A stretch of 64,000 nt of DNA from contig JAFLUB010000003.1 in the NCBI GenBank assembly GCA_022509025.1, positions 1-64,000 on the forward strand, in the 5' to 3' direction. The notes beneath the pieces were generated by a model. It was not told where the DNA came from, made no database searches, and saw only the letters and a program-made list of their open reading frames with translations. This DNA is from Oscillospiraceae bacterium (GTDB lineage Bacteria; Bacillota; Clostridia; UBA1381). Within the stretch, counting starts at the first letter, position 1. Every line of letters begins with the position of its first letter. This document shows, piece after piece, positions 1-12,600 of the stretch. A program made the translations under genes and the position numbers.

Positions 1-2
1 TT

Positions 3-473
3 TTACTTGCTACCCATAAATGGGTCTCTCGGATCGAACAGACTTAATTGATCTGTCTCTCTATCCCTTTTTATCTGATTTGATATGTAGTTCTTTATCG
101 CTTTTGTGTCCTTTCCTACTGTATCCACATAATATCCTTTGCACCAGAATTCTCGATTTCGATATGCAAACTTCATATTCCCCCACTTTTGAAATATCAT
201 CAAACTACTTTTTCCTTTCAGATATCCCATGAATCCTGATACACTCATTTTCGGTGGTATGCTGACCAACATATGTATGTGGTCAGGACACACCTCGCCT
301 TCTATTATCTCTACTCCCTTCCATTGACACAACGTCCTCAATATTTCTCGTATCTCTATTCTCTTTTCCTCATAAAATACTTTCCTCCTGTACTTTGGAG
401 CAAATACTATATGATACTTGCAATTCCATTTCGTATGTGCTAAACTATTTGCGGTATTATTTTGATTATTCAT
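3..473 (-). CDS. tnpA: IS200/IS605-family transposase TnpA (HUH, Y1)
   Basis: Single-strand transposase of 156 residues that cuts and rejoins DNA at hairpin-bearing element ends through a 5'-phosphotyrosine. The sequence shows the HUH metal motif in PDHIHMLV and the C-terminal helix with the nucleophilic tyrosine in AIKNYISNQ. The start KWNCKYHIVFAPKYRRK is the classic N-terminal strand of this family, and the length matches the usual 150 or so residues. I start at the ATG at 473, which has GGAGG 8 nt upstream; the ORF track begins five codons earlier at a TTG that overlaps that Shine-Dalgarno. The ORF is complete, with no frameshift, so the copy may be functional. No accessory TnpB gene is seen. 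Confidence 0.93.
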   Translation of the reverse strand: MNNQNNTANSLAHTKWNCKYHIVFAPKYRRKVFYEEKRIEIREILRTLCQWKGVEIIEGEVCPDHIHMLVSIPPKMSVSGFMGYLKGKSSLMIFQKWGNMKFAYRNREFWCKGYYVDTVGKDTKAIKNYISNQIKRDRETDQLSLFDPRDPFMGSK

Positions 474-482
474 TTTAATATC

Positions 483-543
483 CTCCAATTTTGTATTTTT
501 TATTGTAACTGGCAGGTCACAATTTTATTATACAAAATTGGAG
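483..543 (-). promoter_or_regulatory. tnpA leader hairpin sequestering the ribosome binding site
   Basis: A perfect 14-bp inverted repeat (483-496 against 530-543) lies directly before the tnpA start. In the tnpA mRNA the 3' arm ends in TTGGAG, so the GGAG of the Shine-Dalgarno is paired. An inner stem (ATTGTGAC with GTTACAAT, one G-U pair) extends the structure. Translational shut-off of tnpA by such a leader hairpin is established for IS200; that it acts here is inferred from the pairing. Confidence 0.8.
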
Positions 544-580
544 TTTTTATGTCTATCTCATCGGCATTAGCCTTTACTGA

Positions 581-601
581 ACCACGCGACTATCGCGTGG
601 T
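581..601. repeat. Perfect hairpin, probable IS200/IS605 end structure
   Basis: ACCACGCGA pairs perfectly with TCGCGTGGT around a CTA loop. It lies between the tnpA leader and the giant gene's own terminator, which is where a subterminal transposase-binding hairpin would lie. It is followed by T-rich sequence on the plus strand, so a terminator reading is also possible. Confidence 0.55.
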
Positions 602-611
602 TTTCTTTATA

Positions 612-650
612 CAAAAACAAAACCGGCGGATTTCCGCCGGTTTTATTTTT
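612..650 (-). terminator. Intrinsic terminator of the giant gene
   Basis: Eleven-base-pair GC-rich stem (AACCGGCGG core with CCGCCGGTT, 4-nt loop) starting about 10 nt after the stop codon at 654-656. On the minus strand it is followed by TTTTGTTTTTG. The A-rich other flank could make it work in both directions. Confidence 0.85.
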
Positions 651-653
651 GTT

Positions 654-3600
654 TTAATTCTCAAGTGCAACTACTTTAGCTTTTCTATCGCTGGTCAGGT
701 TGTTAAGTACAACCGTTCCGGTATACATATGCATACAAGCCAGAAGCAAGTCTGTCGTATTAACAACACCGTTTCCGTCAAGGTCACAATCGGATCTATC
801 TATTTCTATTACATCATCCTCGCCTTCCCCTGTCCTGATTCGGATTTTGCGTACAGTATAATCTCCATTTTCATTTATTGTGTACGCTGTATATGGGTAC
901 TTAGGATTTTCTCCGAATGTTACATATGTATGATCTGAAACGCCTAAAATTTCTGTTTCTACTGAATAATCCGTAGATTCTTCTGCTGCAGCTGTGTCAG
1001 AGCTGTCGCCTGCATCTGTATCTGCATCCGCGTCTGTATCAGCATCTGCGTCTACATCAGCATCTGTGTCTGTATCAGCATCTGCGTCTGTATCTACATC
1101 TGCATCTACATCTGTGTCTGTATCAGCATCTGCGTCTACATCAGCATCTGTGTCTGTATCAGCATCTGCATCTGTATCTACGTCTGTATCAGGTGTTTCT
1201 GCACCGGATACTTCTGCATCAGAATCAGGCTTTTCGTCCTTATTTTCATCCGCATCCGACGGTGTCTGCTTATCCGCGTCATCGTCAGGTGTTACGGTTT
1301 CGCCTGTAGTTACATTCTCATCTGATTGTGTTTCATCATCAGACTTGATTTCATCCTTTGTTTCTTCATCTTCTTCGTCGTCAACAGTCTTAGCCTTACC
1401 TATTGTCGCAAAGCTCTCATATTCTCCCGGAAGCAGCTCATTATAATCCTCTAACATTATGTTGTAGATGAAGATGTTCATTACGTAGATATCCAATTCG
1501 TCAACTACGTCATCTCCATCGCCAAGGTTAATTATATTACCAGGCAGGATTCTAAGCTTTCCGAAGTCATATTTAGCCGGAGCAAAGGTTTCTATTGCTT
1601 CGATATTTGTAATCTCATAGTCAAGATATCCGTCACGCTTGATAACGAGTGTGTAAGTATCTGAATCAGGCAGTAACTCAGGCAGTTCGAATGTGAATGA
1701 ACCGTCTGTCGGTACGTCGTAATAAATCTCGCCTGTTTCTTTAAACTCAACCGGATGATATTGATCACTGCTCTTGAACAGATACATGGTTGCGCTATGG
1801 TCAGGTTCTATTTCTGATTCTTCAACAAGCTCTGTCATCGCGTAAACATGACCTGTGACGTACATCTGAAGTGAAGGTTCATCTTCTTCAGCGTCTCTTG
1901 TTACCGTTACTACGTACTTACCGCCTAATTCCTTATCCTCCGCATTCTTTGCTTCAATCTCGAATACGAATGTGAAGGTCTTCTTATTGAGCGGTAATTC
2001 GAACTTATGTTCGAGAGTTCCGTTATTAACGTTCTCTGACGTGATTATCTCATCACCAAAGGTCATTCTTAATATCGGATTCGGTACGTCAGCAGATATC
2101 TTGAATGTGATTTCTGACTCAATCGGTGCAATCAGAGTATTATATGCTGTGGTGTTTCGATTGAACAGCGGGTCAAGTCTCTTGTATTGAGCCTGAGTCG
2201 GGTCAGCATCCGTTATTTCGATATTGCTCAAGAACGCTGTGTTCGCTCTTACAACCTTAATAACGTATGTGCGTGCTGTCTTTCCTTCACCTGATACTGT
2301 CGCATAGATATAAGCTACATCATCAGCTGTGTCAAGCGTGAATGTCGCCTTCGCAGGCTCTTCCTCTGTACTTAACTGAGGAGCTGTGTTATTACCATCA
2401 TAGGTAAATACGATTGAATCTGTATGTTCCTCAGCTATAGCAAATACGTCAATATCTGTTGCATACGGTGAAACTGAAATAGTGTATGAGGTTGTTTCAG
2501 AATCGAATGTAGTGATGTCCATTAAGTCGGTAGTCAGGTCAATCAGCTTTGCTGTACCGTTATCGCGCGCAGCGCGGTTAATTGTCAGCTTATATGTGCC
2601 TTCCTTACCATTTTCGTCTGTAACAATAATCTCAATAACTTCCTGAGCTTTTTCGGTAGCGAGGAATGTATCAGGCAGCTTGATTTCTGATTTTGCTGTG
2701 AGTTCCTCATTTTCTCCGCTCTTTAACGTTATTTCAGTACCGTCGCTCAGTACCGCAACTATTGTATCAGTTGCACTCTTTGCTGTTACGGTTAATTCAA
2801 CTGAATTATCTGTGTAGCTGATTGTAGTGTCATATGACAATACTTGACTGTTGAATTCCGGATTAAGTTCATACAGACCGTCATTTTCGTCTGTTTCGTC
2901 TGTCAATTCGAGGTTCTCCAAAGCTACTGATGTAACTTCACCCTCAGCACGTACTACATGCAGCTGATAGAATCCGTCTTCCTTAGTTCCGTCAGCATAT
3001 GTAACTGATACCTTAACAGATACTTCGAAGTTGAGTACGTTAATCGGCAGATTTTTGAATTCATTGTAAGATTCATTGCTGCGTGTTCTTTCGTCTTCAG
3101 GTACCGGTGTGCTCTGTACATACGCGCCTTCGTCAAGACTCATGCTTATAACAGCGTTATCGTATGTATGAGCTGTGTAAACCTCGAAGGATTCAGCTTC
3201 TCTTCCGATAGTAACCGTGTACTCTCTCAGAATCGGATCGAAGTCTGCAGGATCTATCTGAGTATTAGCGCCTACCCACAAATCTTCAAGTACCGGAGTA
3301 TCTACACTGTATACTTTTACAACGTATTCGTTCGTTAATTCATAACCGCTTGATGCGAATGTTGTCGCGCGGAATCTGAACGTAGCTTCGCCTTCTTCAC
3401 CTATAGTCTCAGCAATATAAGTCGGTAAGCCAGGTACAACAGCATAGTCGTTCAATTCCTCATCGAACAATTCGATGTAAACATCGTCATGGTCACTTGC
3501 TGCGAACAGATATGGTGTTGAACCCTTATTCGTTGCTTCGTACTTGAATGTCTTTTCATTGAACTTCGTGAAGAATCTTGCTTCGTTGCCTGTTGCAGTG

Positions 3601-6600
3601 CTTGTCGGATCAAGCATGATTCTGCTGATAAACGGCTCGTAAATTTCGTCTTCTGTCTCTTCAGCAGCATATACAACGTATACGTTATCTCTGATACTGT
3701 TGTCATTGTATATGGTTCTTACAGAGATATCAAATCTCTCTCTCTGGGTTGACAGCTTGAACTCTCCTGTGCCGTCTTCAAGCTCTCTGCCGTTTACAGT
3801 AATTATATTTTCCTTAATGCTGCTATCTTCCTTAACTGTAATTGTAATCGGAAGACTGCTTGTTCCGCTAACGAATTCTACTCCGTTTCCAACAGCTTCA
3901 TTAAGGTCAGTTAATCCTATTGTACCGCTGATTTCAGGCTCGCTTATTTCAGCACTGAGAGCCGCAAGAGCGAATATTTCAGTGTCGTCATCTTCGTGAC
4001 CGTCTTCGCCACCCTGCTCTTCGCCTTCTTCAGGACCAATCGGATCCGGATTTTCCGGTTCAGTTGTTCCCGGGCCTTCTTCCTCAGTCTTCGGTGTCTT
4101 TATAACCGTTACAGAGTATCTCTGAATTGTGCCGTTATTATTAACAGTGATAACACGTGTTGTCTTACTGTCTTTAAGTGTTACCATACCTGTGCCTGTT
4201 ACCGCAGCGTCCTTATCAGCAGCCTTTGCGCCGATTGTTACGCTATCGTCACTTGTATATACGTAGTAGTTAAGCTCTCTTGCCGCGTAGTCTGCTCTGT
4301 CTTCTCCGTCTATCTGGATTGATGCAAGGTCAGGTGAAGATGCAGCCAGACCCTTTCGGAAGATGTTCAGAGTGTAAATCGAGTCAGGCATGCTGCTTGC
4401 TTCATCAGCATACAGCTTGATTGCTACCTGATTGTCTTTACCTGCTGTCAGAGCTAACGGCATTGCATTGCCTTCATACTTAATTCCGTTTACACGGATT
4501 ATGCTGTCTGACCATGCTGCTGTTTCAAGCTCTACCTCTTCAATATCGTTCGGAACTGTTACAAAGTAATCCTTTACGTCTCTTGTGAACGACGGTACTA
4601 TTGTACCCTTGTTCAGAGTCAACTGAGTCAGGAATGGCTTATCCTCTGTTTCCTCTTCCGGACGATAGATGTGTACAAGATATACAAGCTTTGTCATTGT
4701 TGCAGCTTCTTTTTTGTCAAGCGCTGTTACAACAACCTTAACAGTGTTCTTTCCGAAGTCAAGGTCAATCTTGCTTGACAGTGACTCGCTTTCAACAATT
4801 TCATTGTTTACAGTAATCTTCGCGTTTGTTGCTGTCGGAATGATATTTACATAATCCGTGTCCTTGTTAACCTTAACCTCGTATTCTGTTATTTCAGAAT
4901 CGAATGCAGGCGACAGGTCAAAGTTTAATGTGCCGCTCACAACTTCAAGGTCATCAAGTCTCGGTTTGAGAGTATCATCCGATGCGCGGTTGATTACTAC
5001 TGTGTAGTATTGCTTATTACCCTGAGTATTCGACAATTCGATTGTGACAATATTGTCACCGTCTACTATGTTCTCTATAAGCTTATCTACTCCGCTCTTC
5101 GCTGTTTCATTATTAATCTTAATGATTACGTTTTCCGGATTAGACTCGTCGCCTGATTCAGCATAGACTCTTATCTTTGCTGTTTCGAAGCTTGACGGTA
5201 CGCTTACGTAATATGAATGATTATCCGGGTTATAAGCCGGAGTTAAGTCGTACAGTACGTTCGTCTGGTCACGAACTTCGATTCCTGTTGTAAGCTCAGG
5301 TATCGGATTATCAAACGGGTTGCGGTAGATAAGAACTGTGTATGTCTTCTCCGCTCCGAGTTTTGACTTAACTGTGAATGTTACCTTTGTTTCTCCTGTC
5401 GGTAATGACGGAATTGCATAGCTTGTTCCGCTACCGATGGTGGTTGATGCGCCGCCGTCCATTGCAACATTGATTGAAACTGTGTTATCTCTTGCAATCG
5501 GTGTTAAATCAACTTTATCCACTGAGTGGTCATATACCAGGTGATAGTTCAGAATATCGCTATCGAACAACGGTGTCATTATGCCGCCGTCTGTGTACTT
5601 GATATCGATAAGATCTGCGTTATCATTTTCGCCCGGCTTATAAACGTTGATTACATATACCTTCTTTGTTGTGCCCTTATCCGAAGCGTATGCGGTGATA
5701 ACAATCTTGTTATTGCCGTCTACCAGCGGAATGTTAGTTGCATTAGCGAGGCTTGTTGTTTCAAGGTCATAATCCCATGCTTCACTTCTTACCCACAGAT
5801 CTGTCAGTATGTTCTCTGCAACTGCGTGCAGTGAGATAGATGCTGTGTCGCTGTTTACTGTCATTGAATATGACGTGTTATCCTTATTATAGTCAGGAGT
5901 CATATTGAAGCCGTCAACAGCTATACTGCTCAGAAGCGCGCTTGTCTTCTGACCTGATGCTCTGTTTATTGTGAGTGAGTAGTAACGCTTGTTATTACCC
6001 GCTGTATCCTGAACCTTAACGACAAACAGGTTATCGCCTTCGTTCAGTGTCAGATGTGTACGCTCGTTCGCGCCGATTAGCTTCGGCTTGGATGAGAGGT
6101 TATTCATATCGTACAGATATGCCTCTACGTTACCAAGCTTACTTACTACGCTTGCATTCGGAACTATTGTCAGATATTCATCCGACTCTGCCGCAGTTAC
6201 ATTTGCATAGTAGTTATAGTCAACATCTGATGAGTTTGTAATCATCGTCAGCGGATGACTATCAAGCTTAACTGCTGACAAGAAGTTAACATCAGAATCA
6301 ATGTTCTGGTTTGTATTCTTGAACAGCTCTATTGTGTATCTCTTAAGCTCATCGTTTGAACCTGTTGACAACAGCTTGAATACAACCTGTGTGGTCGTCT
6401 TCGCGTTTATGGAGTTGCTCAGGTTAACCGTATGAGACATCGACGACTGATTGCGCGTCTCGTTCACGCCGTCAACAGTGCTTACTATAGTATAAGCAGA
6501 ATCTGTATTTCTCGTCGCTGTTATCGCAATCGGTGTCGTGTTTTCATTCACATCAGCGTCAATTACAAGCTTATAATCTGTGATATTCTTATCGAACATC

Positions 6601-9600
6601 GGAACTAAGCTGTAGTACTTGCCGCCTATTGTTACTCTGAGGTCGTCAAGAATTGTGTTCACTTCATTGCTCTTACGCTTGATGTTTACACTGTAAATCT
6701 TTGTTACTGTCTTATCCTCAGATGTAACCTGAACTCTGAAGATATTGTTTCCTTCAGCAAGATTCTCAACCTTGTACGATGAACCGTTTACGATATCCTG
6801 TACAGGTAATGAACCTTCGCTTGATGTGAACATCAGCTTCAGTGAAGCATTTGCTGTCGCAAGAATCTTTGTGAAGTTAACGCTTGTAACATCGTTACCT
6901 ACGTTAATCTCATATTCTCTCAGATCGCTTCTGAATGTCGGTTCAAGAGTTACCGATGCTTCTGTATTAAGCTCAATGAGGTCTGCGTCATTTGACAGTC
7001 TCTTTACATATAAGTCATATGTCTTATATTCCGACTTATCATTTGCTCTTACGGCAATCTTGATGAGATATGAGCCGTCAGGCTGACTGTTAGTCAGATA
7101 TGTCTTAGCTGTGTACTGATTATTCACACCCTCGTCATGTGACTGTTCTGCAAGAGTACCAATCTTAACAAGTCTGTTATCCTGGAGAGTTGTTACTCTC
7201 AGATACGGCTCGCTCGTCGCATTCTGCGGTATGCCTATTTCATAGTATCCGTTTTCATGCGTCTCGTCTGCCTCATGCCATACAGCACCTATCGGATTTG
7301 TATACGGCAGTTCAGGATCGCTTGTGAATGTGTTTCCTTCAACATCCATGAAGATGCTCAGAATATCAGTATCAATCGGGATAAGAACAAGCTTCAGTTC
7401 GTAATCCTTGCTTATCAGAACTTCTTCAGTTACGTCGCCGTCCTCTTCATCAGAGGTTGCTCTCTTAAAGATACTTACATTGATGCTTACATCTGTATCT
7501 TCAGCGATTGCTACAGGCATATCAAGGTTTGCCCACTTACCAGGCTCTGATACTGTGCCTGATTCCAGACTATCATCTTCGCCGCCATCCAAACCGTTTA
7601 TTATCAACGTTGTTACTGCTCTTGAATCGTCAGCAATAGCCTTGATATTCGGCTGTGTGCCGCTCTGAACATACGCTACATATGTGCCGTCCGGCTGGAG
7701 CATTGCAGGCATATCGTTTACGAGAACCTGCTGAAGCATTGCATCAACCGGCATACGGTAGATGTGGAGCTCGTATTCTCTTACTCCGATTTCTGATTCT
7801 TCTACCGTAACGCGTCCTGTCTCGCTTGTTACCTTTACGAAGAATACGTTATCACCATACTTGAGTGATACATTCTCCTGAACTTCAACGAATGCACTTG
7901 AATATGAGTTTCCGTCTTCGTCAAGGATAGAAACGATTGTGCGCGCTCCTTCGTGGTCATGCGCCGCATGAGCGAAGATATCAACATTAGATATGTCTGA
8001 CGGTACATCTACAGTGTAAACTGTATCTGTAGATTTATCCTTATTAGGATCGAATACAGGATCCATGTCATAGCCGCTATATAATGCAGGATTGAGTCCG
8101 TGATCCAATACCATGAGTGTTTCCAGCTCATCCTCAGATTTCGGCTCATGTATCTCGATGACATACTTCTTCACGAAGTGCGGAACTCTGAGATAAATCG
8201 GAATGCTGTAGAACTCAGGAGTTGCGGCAGATTCTTCGCCTTCTTCTCCCTCCATGCTGTCATCGTCCGAATTGTCGTCCGAATCAGCGTCTTCTTCAGC
8301 TTTCTTCTTCGCCAGATCTACCTGCTGCTTAATATAATCGCCGAGGTTCTGAATCTGCTCTCCATTTTCGTCTGTGATCTGGATAGAAATTTCAACATCC
8401 TTACCCCACTCATTGCTCTTATCAGCATAGTCTATGAGTGCCTGTAGAGTCGTATCTGCATTCGCGTATACATTATATATTGTAATGTACGGGTCAGGCA
8501 TGATTGAGTAGTTCGTTACTGTCGGCTGGAATTCCATGTTGTAGAACGGAATTACCTCTTCGTCTCCTGCCGGCTTCTTGTTGCCTTCCGGAGTTTCTGA
8601 CTCTTCGTCATCTGTCTGGTTATCTTCGGGTTCTTCCGTTGTGCCTGTGCCAGGTCTTGTAACAAACAGATCGTCAAGATATACATCTATCGGAATATGC
8701 TTGATTATAAGTACATAGTGGCTCGGAGCCTCACCCGGAACAGTTACTTCCATATCGAAGATATTCTCGCCTTCATGAAGCTTCACATAAGCCTCAAGAT
8801 AGCTGTTATATCCGATATAGCTCTGCTCAATTGCCTTAGTATCTTCGTCGCTGTTGCTCAGCTTGATTGTCGTACCATCGGTTATTGTTCCAATCTGAAC
8901 CTTCGCAACAGGATTTTCAGATGTTGAGTATGAGTACGCCTCGTAAGAAGGTGTATCCTTATGCATTGATGATACAGCGTCATTGTCGTTTACACGAACA
9001 TAGTCGATTGTTTCATCAAACTTGTCACGGTTTACAGTTACATAGTAATCTGCAACGTGTACCTTATCACTATTGTAGATTGACAGTGTGATTACAGCAG
9101 GTGACGCGTCACTGAGCTTAACCACATCAGCGATAGTATTATTTTCCTGAGTTACCGTGAATACATTATCCGCGTCGTCAAGTCCGAGAACGGTTGAGCC
9201 CTTTGTTCCGCCTGCAACCTGTACGTAGTATGTCTCTTCACCCGGATGAGCCATAGTAGCGTTCAGATTTACTTCAGTCAGATAGTACGGAAGAACTGTT
9301 ACTCTCTCGTAATAGTATTCCGGAACTTCTATGTCTGTATTCTCGCTGACATACTCTGTCATCTCATTGTTTACTTCAATGCTCAGCTCATAATCGCTGT
9401 CATATCTTATGATTGTGATAACATATGACATAACCGCATCTTCGCTGTACGGAGCTGTTACAGTTACAGGAATGTCTGTACTGTTACTGTCAGTATTAAG
9501 CTTAACATCGCCTATGAACGAGCCTACACCTGTGTTGTTATCCGCGTCAACAGTATTGCCCACGTGGATTTTAGCCCATGCATTGTCAGCCTCAAGCTTA

Positions 9601-12600
9601 AGAACTGTGCTTGCGGGATACTTATCTTCTTCTTTACCCGCCGGGAGATATACAACGTATGTTGAGAGACTTGTTTCAACCGCATCGGTCAGAACAATGT
9701 CCTTAGAAATCGGATCGCTCGATGTGCTGCCGTCTGTTCTGTCACCGGCTGCAACTTTCTCAAGCTTAGTACCCTCAGGCTTGTTGATAATTACAAGTCT
9801 GTATTCCGTAGGATTACCGTGAGTTCTTGAAGTAACTCTGAAGCGGTATGTATAAGATAAGATACCATTTACGCCAACCTCTTGTGTTGTAGCACCCTTA
9901 TATTCAGGTTCTTTTTGTGAACCCTGCTGCTGGGCTTCAAGAAGCTCTCCGTCTTCATTATAGAACTGAACGTATGAATACGGATCTATAGTGAATACGA
10001 ACGGTTTAGCCAGGAATGTACCCTCAGGCACTTCCGCACGGTACTCTATAGCTCCCGATACCTTACCCATCGGTACAGCTTCCAGCTTTGTTGGTTCTGC
10101 ATCAATGTCTGTCGCTTCAACAAGTACCTTCAATACTCCAGTTTCACTTGATGATTTCTGTATCATCAATGTGTACTTCTGAGTCTTTGATTTGCTGTTC
10201 GTTGCATTTATTGAGTCTACGCCTGATGTTACCGTTGCATTGAGCAGTATTTCATCTGTAGGCATATCAACGCTGAAGTAGAGAAGCTGTAGTGCTTTAG
10301 CATTATCAATAGGATTGTTATCCTTATCGAAGAATTCAATCTTCGATGTGCTTGACTTTGTCTGCGCCTTGATAAACGCTTTTGTCGCCGTTGACTCAAG
10401 GAAGCTTATGTAGTTATATACATTATTCGTTACGCTATCCAGAGTTGCAGCTGCATATGACTTCTCTGACTCGCCTGTGTCGCTTACGAATATGTCAAGC
10501 TTCAGGTCTTCTGTAATCTCACCCGGCTTCAGACGGTTGATACGTAATGTGTATGTCTCTATCTGGTCAGGCTCACCGTTTTCTTTCATGTCCGGAGAAC
10601 CTACCTTTATAGGTACATCTAACGGTTCTTCTACAGTAATACCTGTCAAGTCTATATTATCATTCATGCTGTATCCGGCTGAATACGGCATATCTTTAAC
10701 AGATACATATGCTTCTTCATTTACAGCTGTTGCTTTGACTGTAGCTCTACCTGTCTCATCATTCATGATGTCGATTACGTATACTGAAGGATCGTCTGCA
10801 CTTACAGTAGCTGCACGACCGTTGAGTGTAACATTAGCAAGAGCGAGGTCATTTACCTTACGAACTATCTTTATTGTGTAGTACGCAGGGTTCATGTCTG
10901 TATCATAGCTCCATACCTTAGCTACGAAGGTCTGTGAACGTTCGCCTGTTGAGGAGATTATATCATTCTCCGGATCAAACAGAATGTTTCCGGTCCATAC
11001 ATGGCTGTTCTTTGTCTTGTTATCCTCAGCCATATTTCCATCAGCTATATCAACACCTATACGTGCTATCGGATAGGAGGCTGTGAGTCTAACAGGAACT
11101 GATGTTGCTCCGTATGTAGTGTTAAATACAATCGGCTCAGACAGTGAAATGTCATTCTCTTCATAGAGCTGATATGGCGAATCAGGATAGCTCTCGTAAT
11201 ATGCTTCAGCCTTAGTGATCTGTCTGCTGTTGGATATTCTCTTGAGTATAACAGTGTATTCTCTGATATCCTCAGCCTTAACATCGTCTGACAGCATCTG
11301 ATCCTGAGTCTTTATTCTGAAGTGCATTGTATATACATCGTTCGGATCAAGACCGGAGAATCTGATAGATCTCTCATGCTGCAGATATTTACCTGTATAG
11401 AGACGGGCTCCTGTAGGATCCTGAATATCTATACCTGCATATTCGTATTCTGCTATTACCTTCATCTCGATAGATGTTACACCTACCTCGATTTCAGCAA
11501 TATAGGCTCCCTTCTTAGTTTCACCATTTTCTACATATGTGTAATTTTCATTGAATACGGCATTATCAACAAGGTCAAGAGTTCCTACTTCGCCGACCCA
11601 TACGCTATGATCGCCATCTTCATTCACTTCAACATTGTTGTTCTCATTTTCTGCAAGGTATATATGAATTTCATATATCTGTTCAGTACCTGCTTCTGAT
11701 GTAATCTTGAATTTAATGGTCTGCGGCATACCCCAGTCTAACGGATATACTTCGCTAAGCGTGTAGTTATGTTCAACGAGGTATGGAGTCAAAGCAGAAC
11801 TATTGATAATAGTCAGATTGTTATCTTCATCTTCCAGTGTTGCAAGAGTCAGCGGTGTCTCCTGAGCCGCTACTACACGTATAGGTACAGGTTTACCTGA
11901 CTCAACTAAGCTCTGTGATACGAAGCTGTCGAAGTACGGATAATCATAGATGTCATCACTGTTCGGACCTGCAGATTCAATACCGTTTACTGTGACAGAC
12001 TGCACATCTGTATTTGCAGACAGAATCTGTACTTTCAGTACGTTTCTCGATGTTCTTCTGCCGTCTTCGGAGGTTACCATGTATGAAATATCCTTACCGC
12101 GGGTAATTTCATCCTTGCTTATCGGTATAAGTATACCGTGAATCTCACCGCCGTTTTCTACGCCTTCGCCTTCGACAACTGTGTTATCATCAGTAGCGCC
12201 CTCATATGTTACGTTATTCAGAGTAATCTTCGCCTTAGGCGATGTGCTCTCAATATATACTCTGAGGTACTTTTGACCGTTACTGTCAACAGTCATTGTT
12301 GTTTCGCTTACTCTGAAGTATGAAGTCACAGTTGGACTTTCTATCTTGTTATAGCTTTCAACTTCATTAACTGTTGTATTTGTATCATCTATTGATGTAT
12401 CCTCTGACAGTCTGTAGATGACAATCTTATAGTAGTGATTGTAATCCTTACCGGCTTCAGGTGTTGAGGTTACATAGATATATGTATCTTCTGTATCCTC
12501 TGATACATCAGCCGCAGTATTTACAGGTATAGCAATAGGTGTCTCAGCAGGATCGAAGTCCTCTTCGTTCGTATTGCCGTTATCTGATTCTGCCTTTACA

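Larger units (their letters stand above)
1..602 (-). mobile_element. IS200/IS605-family insertion sequence, partial (one end outside window)
   Basis: The element consists of a complete tnpA with its leader and, at 581-601, a perfect 9-bp stem with a 3-nt loop that is a good candidate for the subterminal hairpin recognised by HUH transposases of this family. No tnpB follows in the window. The transposase stop codon lies at bases 3-5, so the far end of the element is not visible. The outer boundary near 602 is an estimate, because these elements have no terminal inverted repeats or target duplications. It sits immediately behind the terminator of the giant gene, where insertion would be harmless. 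Confidence 0.75.

Noticed and set aside
994-1446. Plus-strand ORF of 150 residues, Ser/Ala/Val-rich
   Set aside because: It is the antisense of the Asp-X repeat and acidic tail of the giant gene, open only because of the repeated codons; no RBS or family resemblance.
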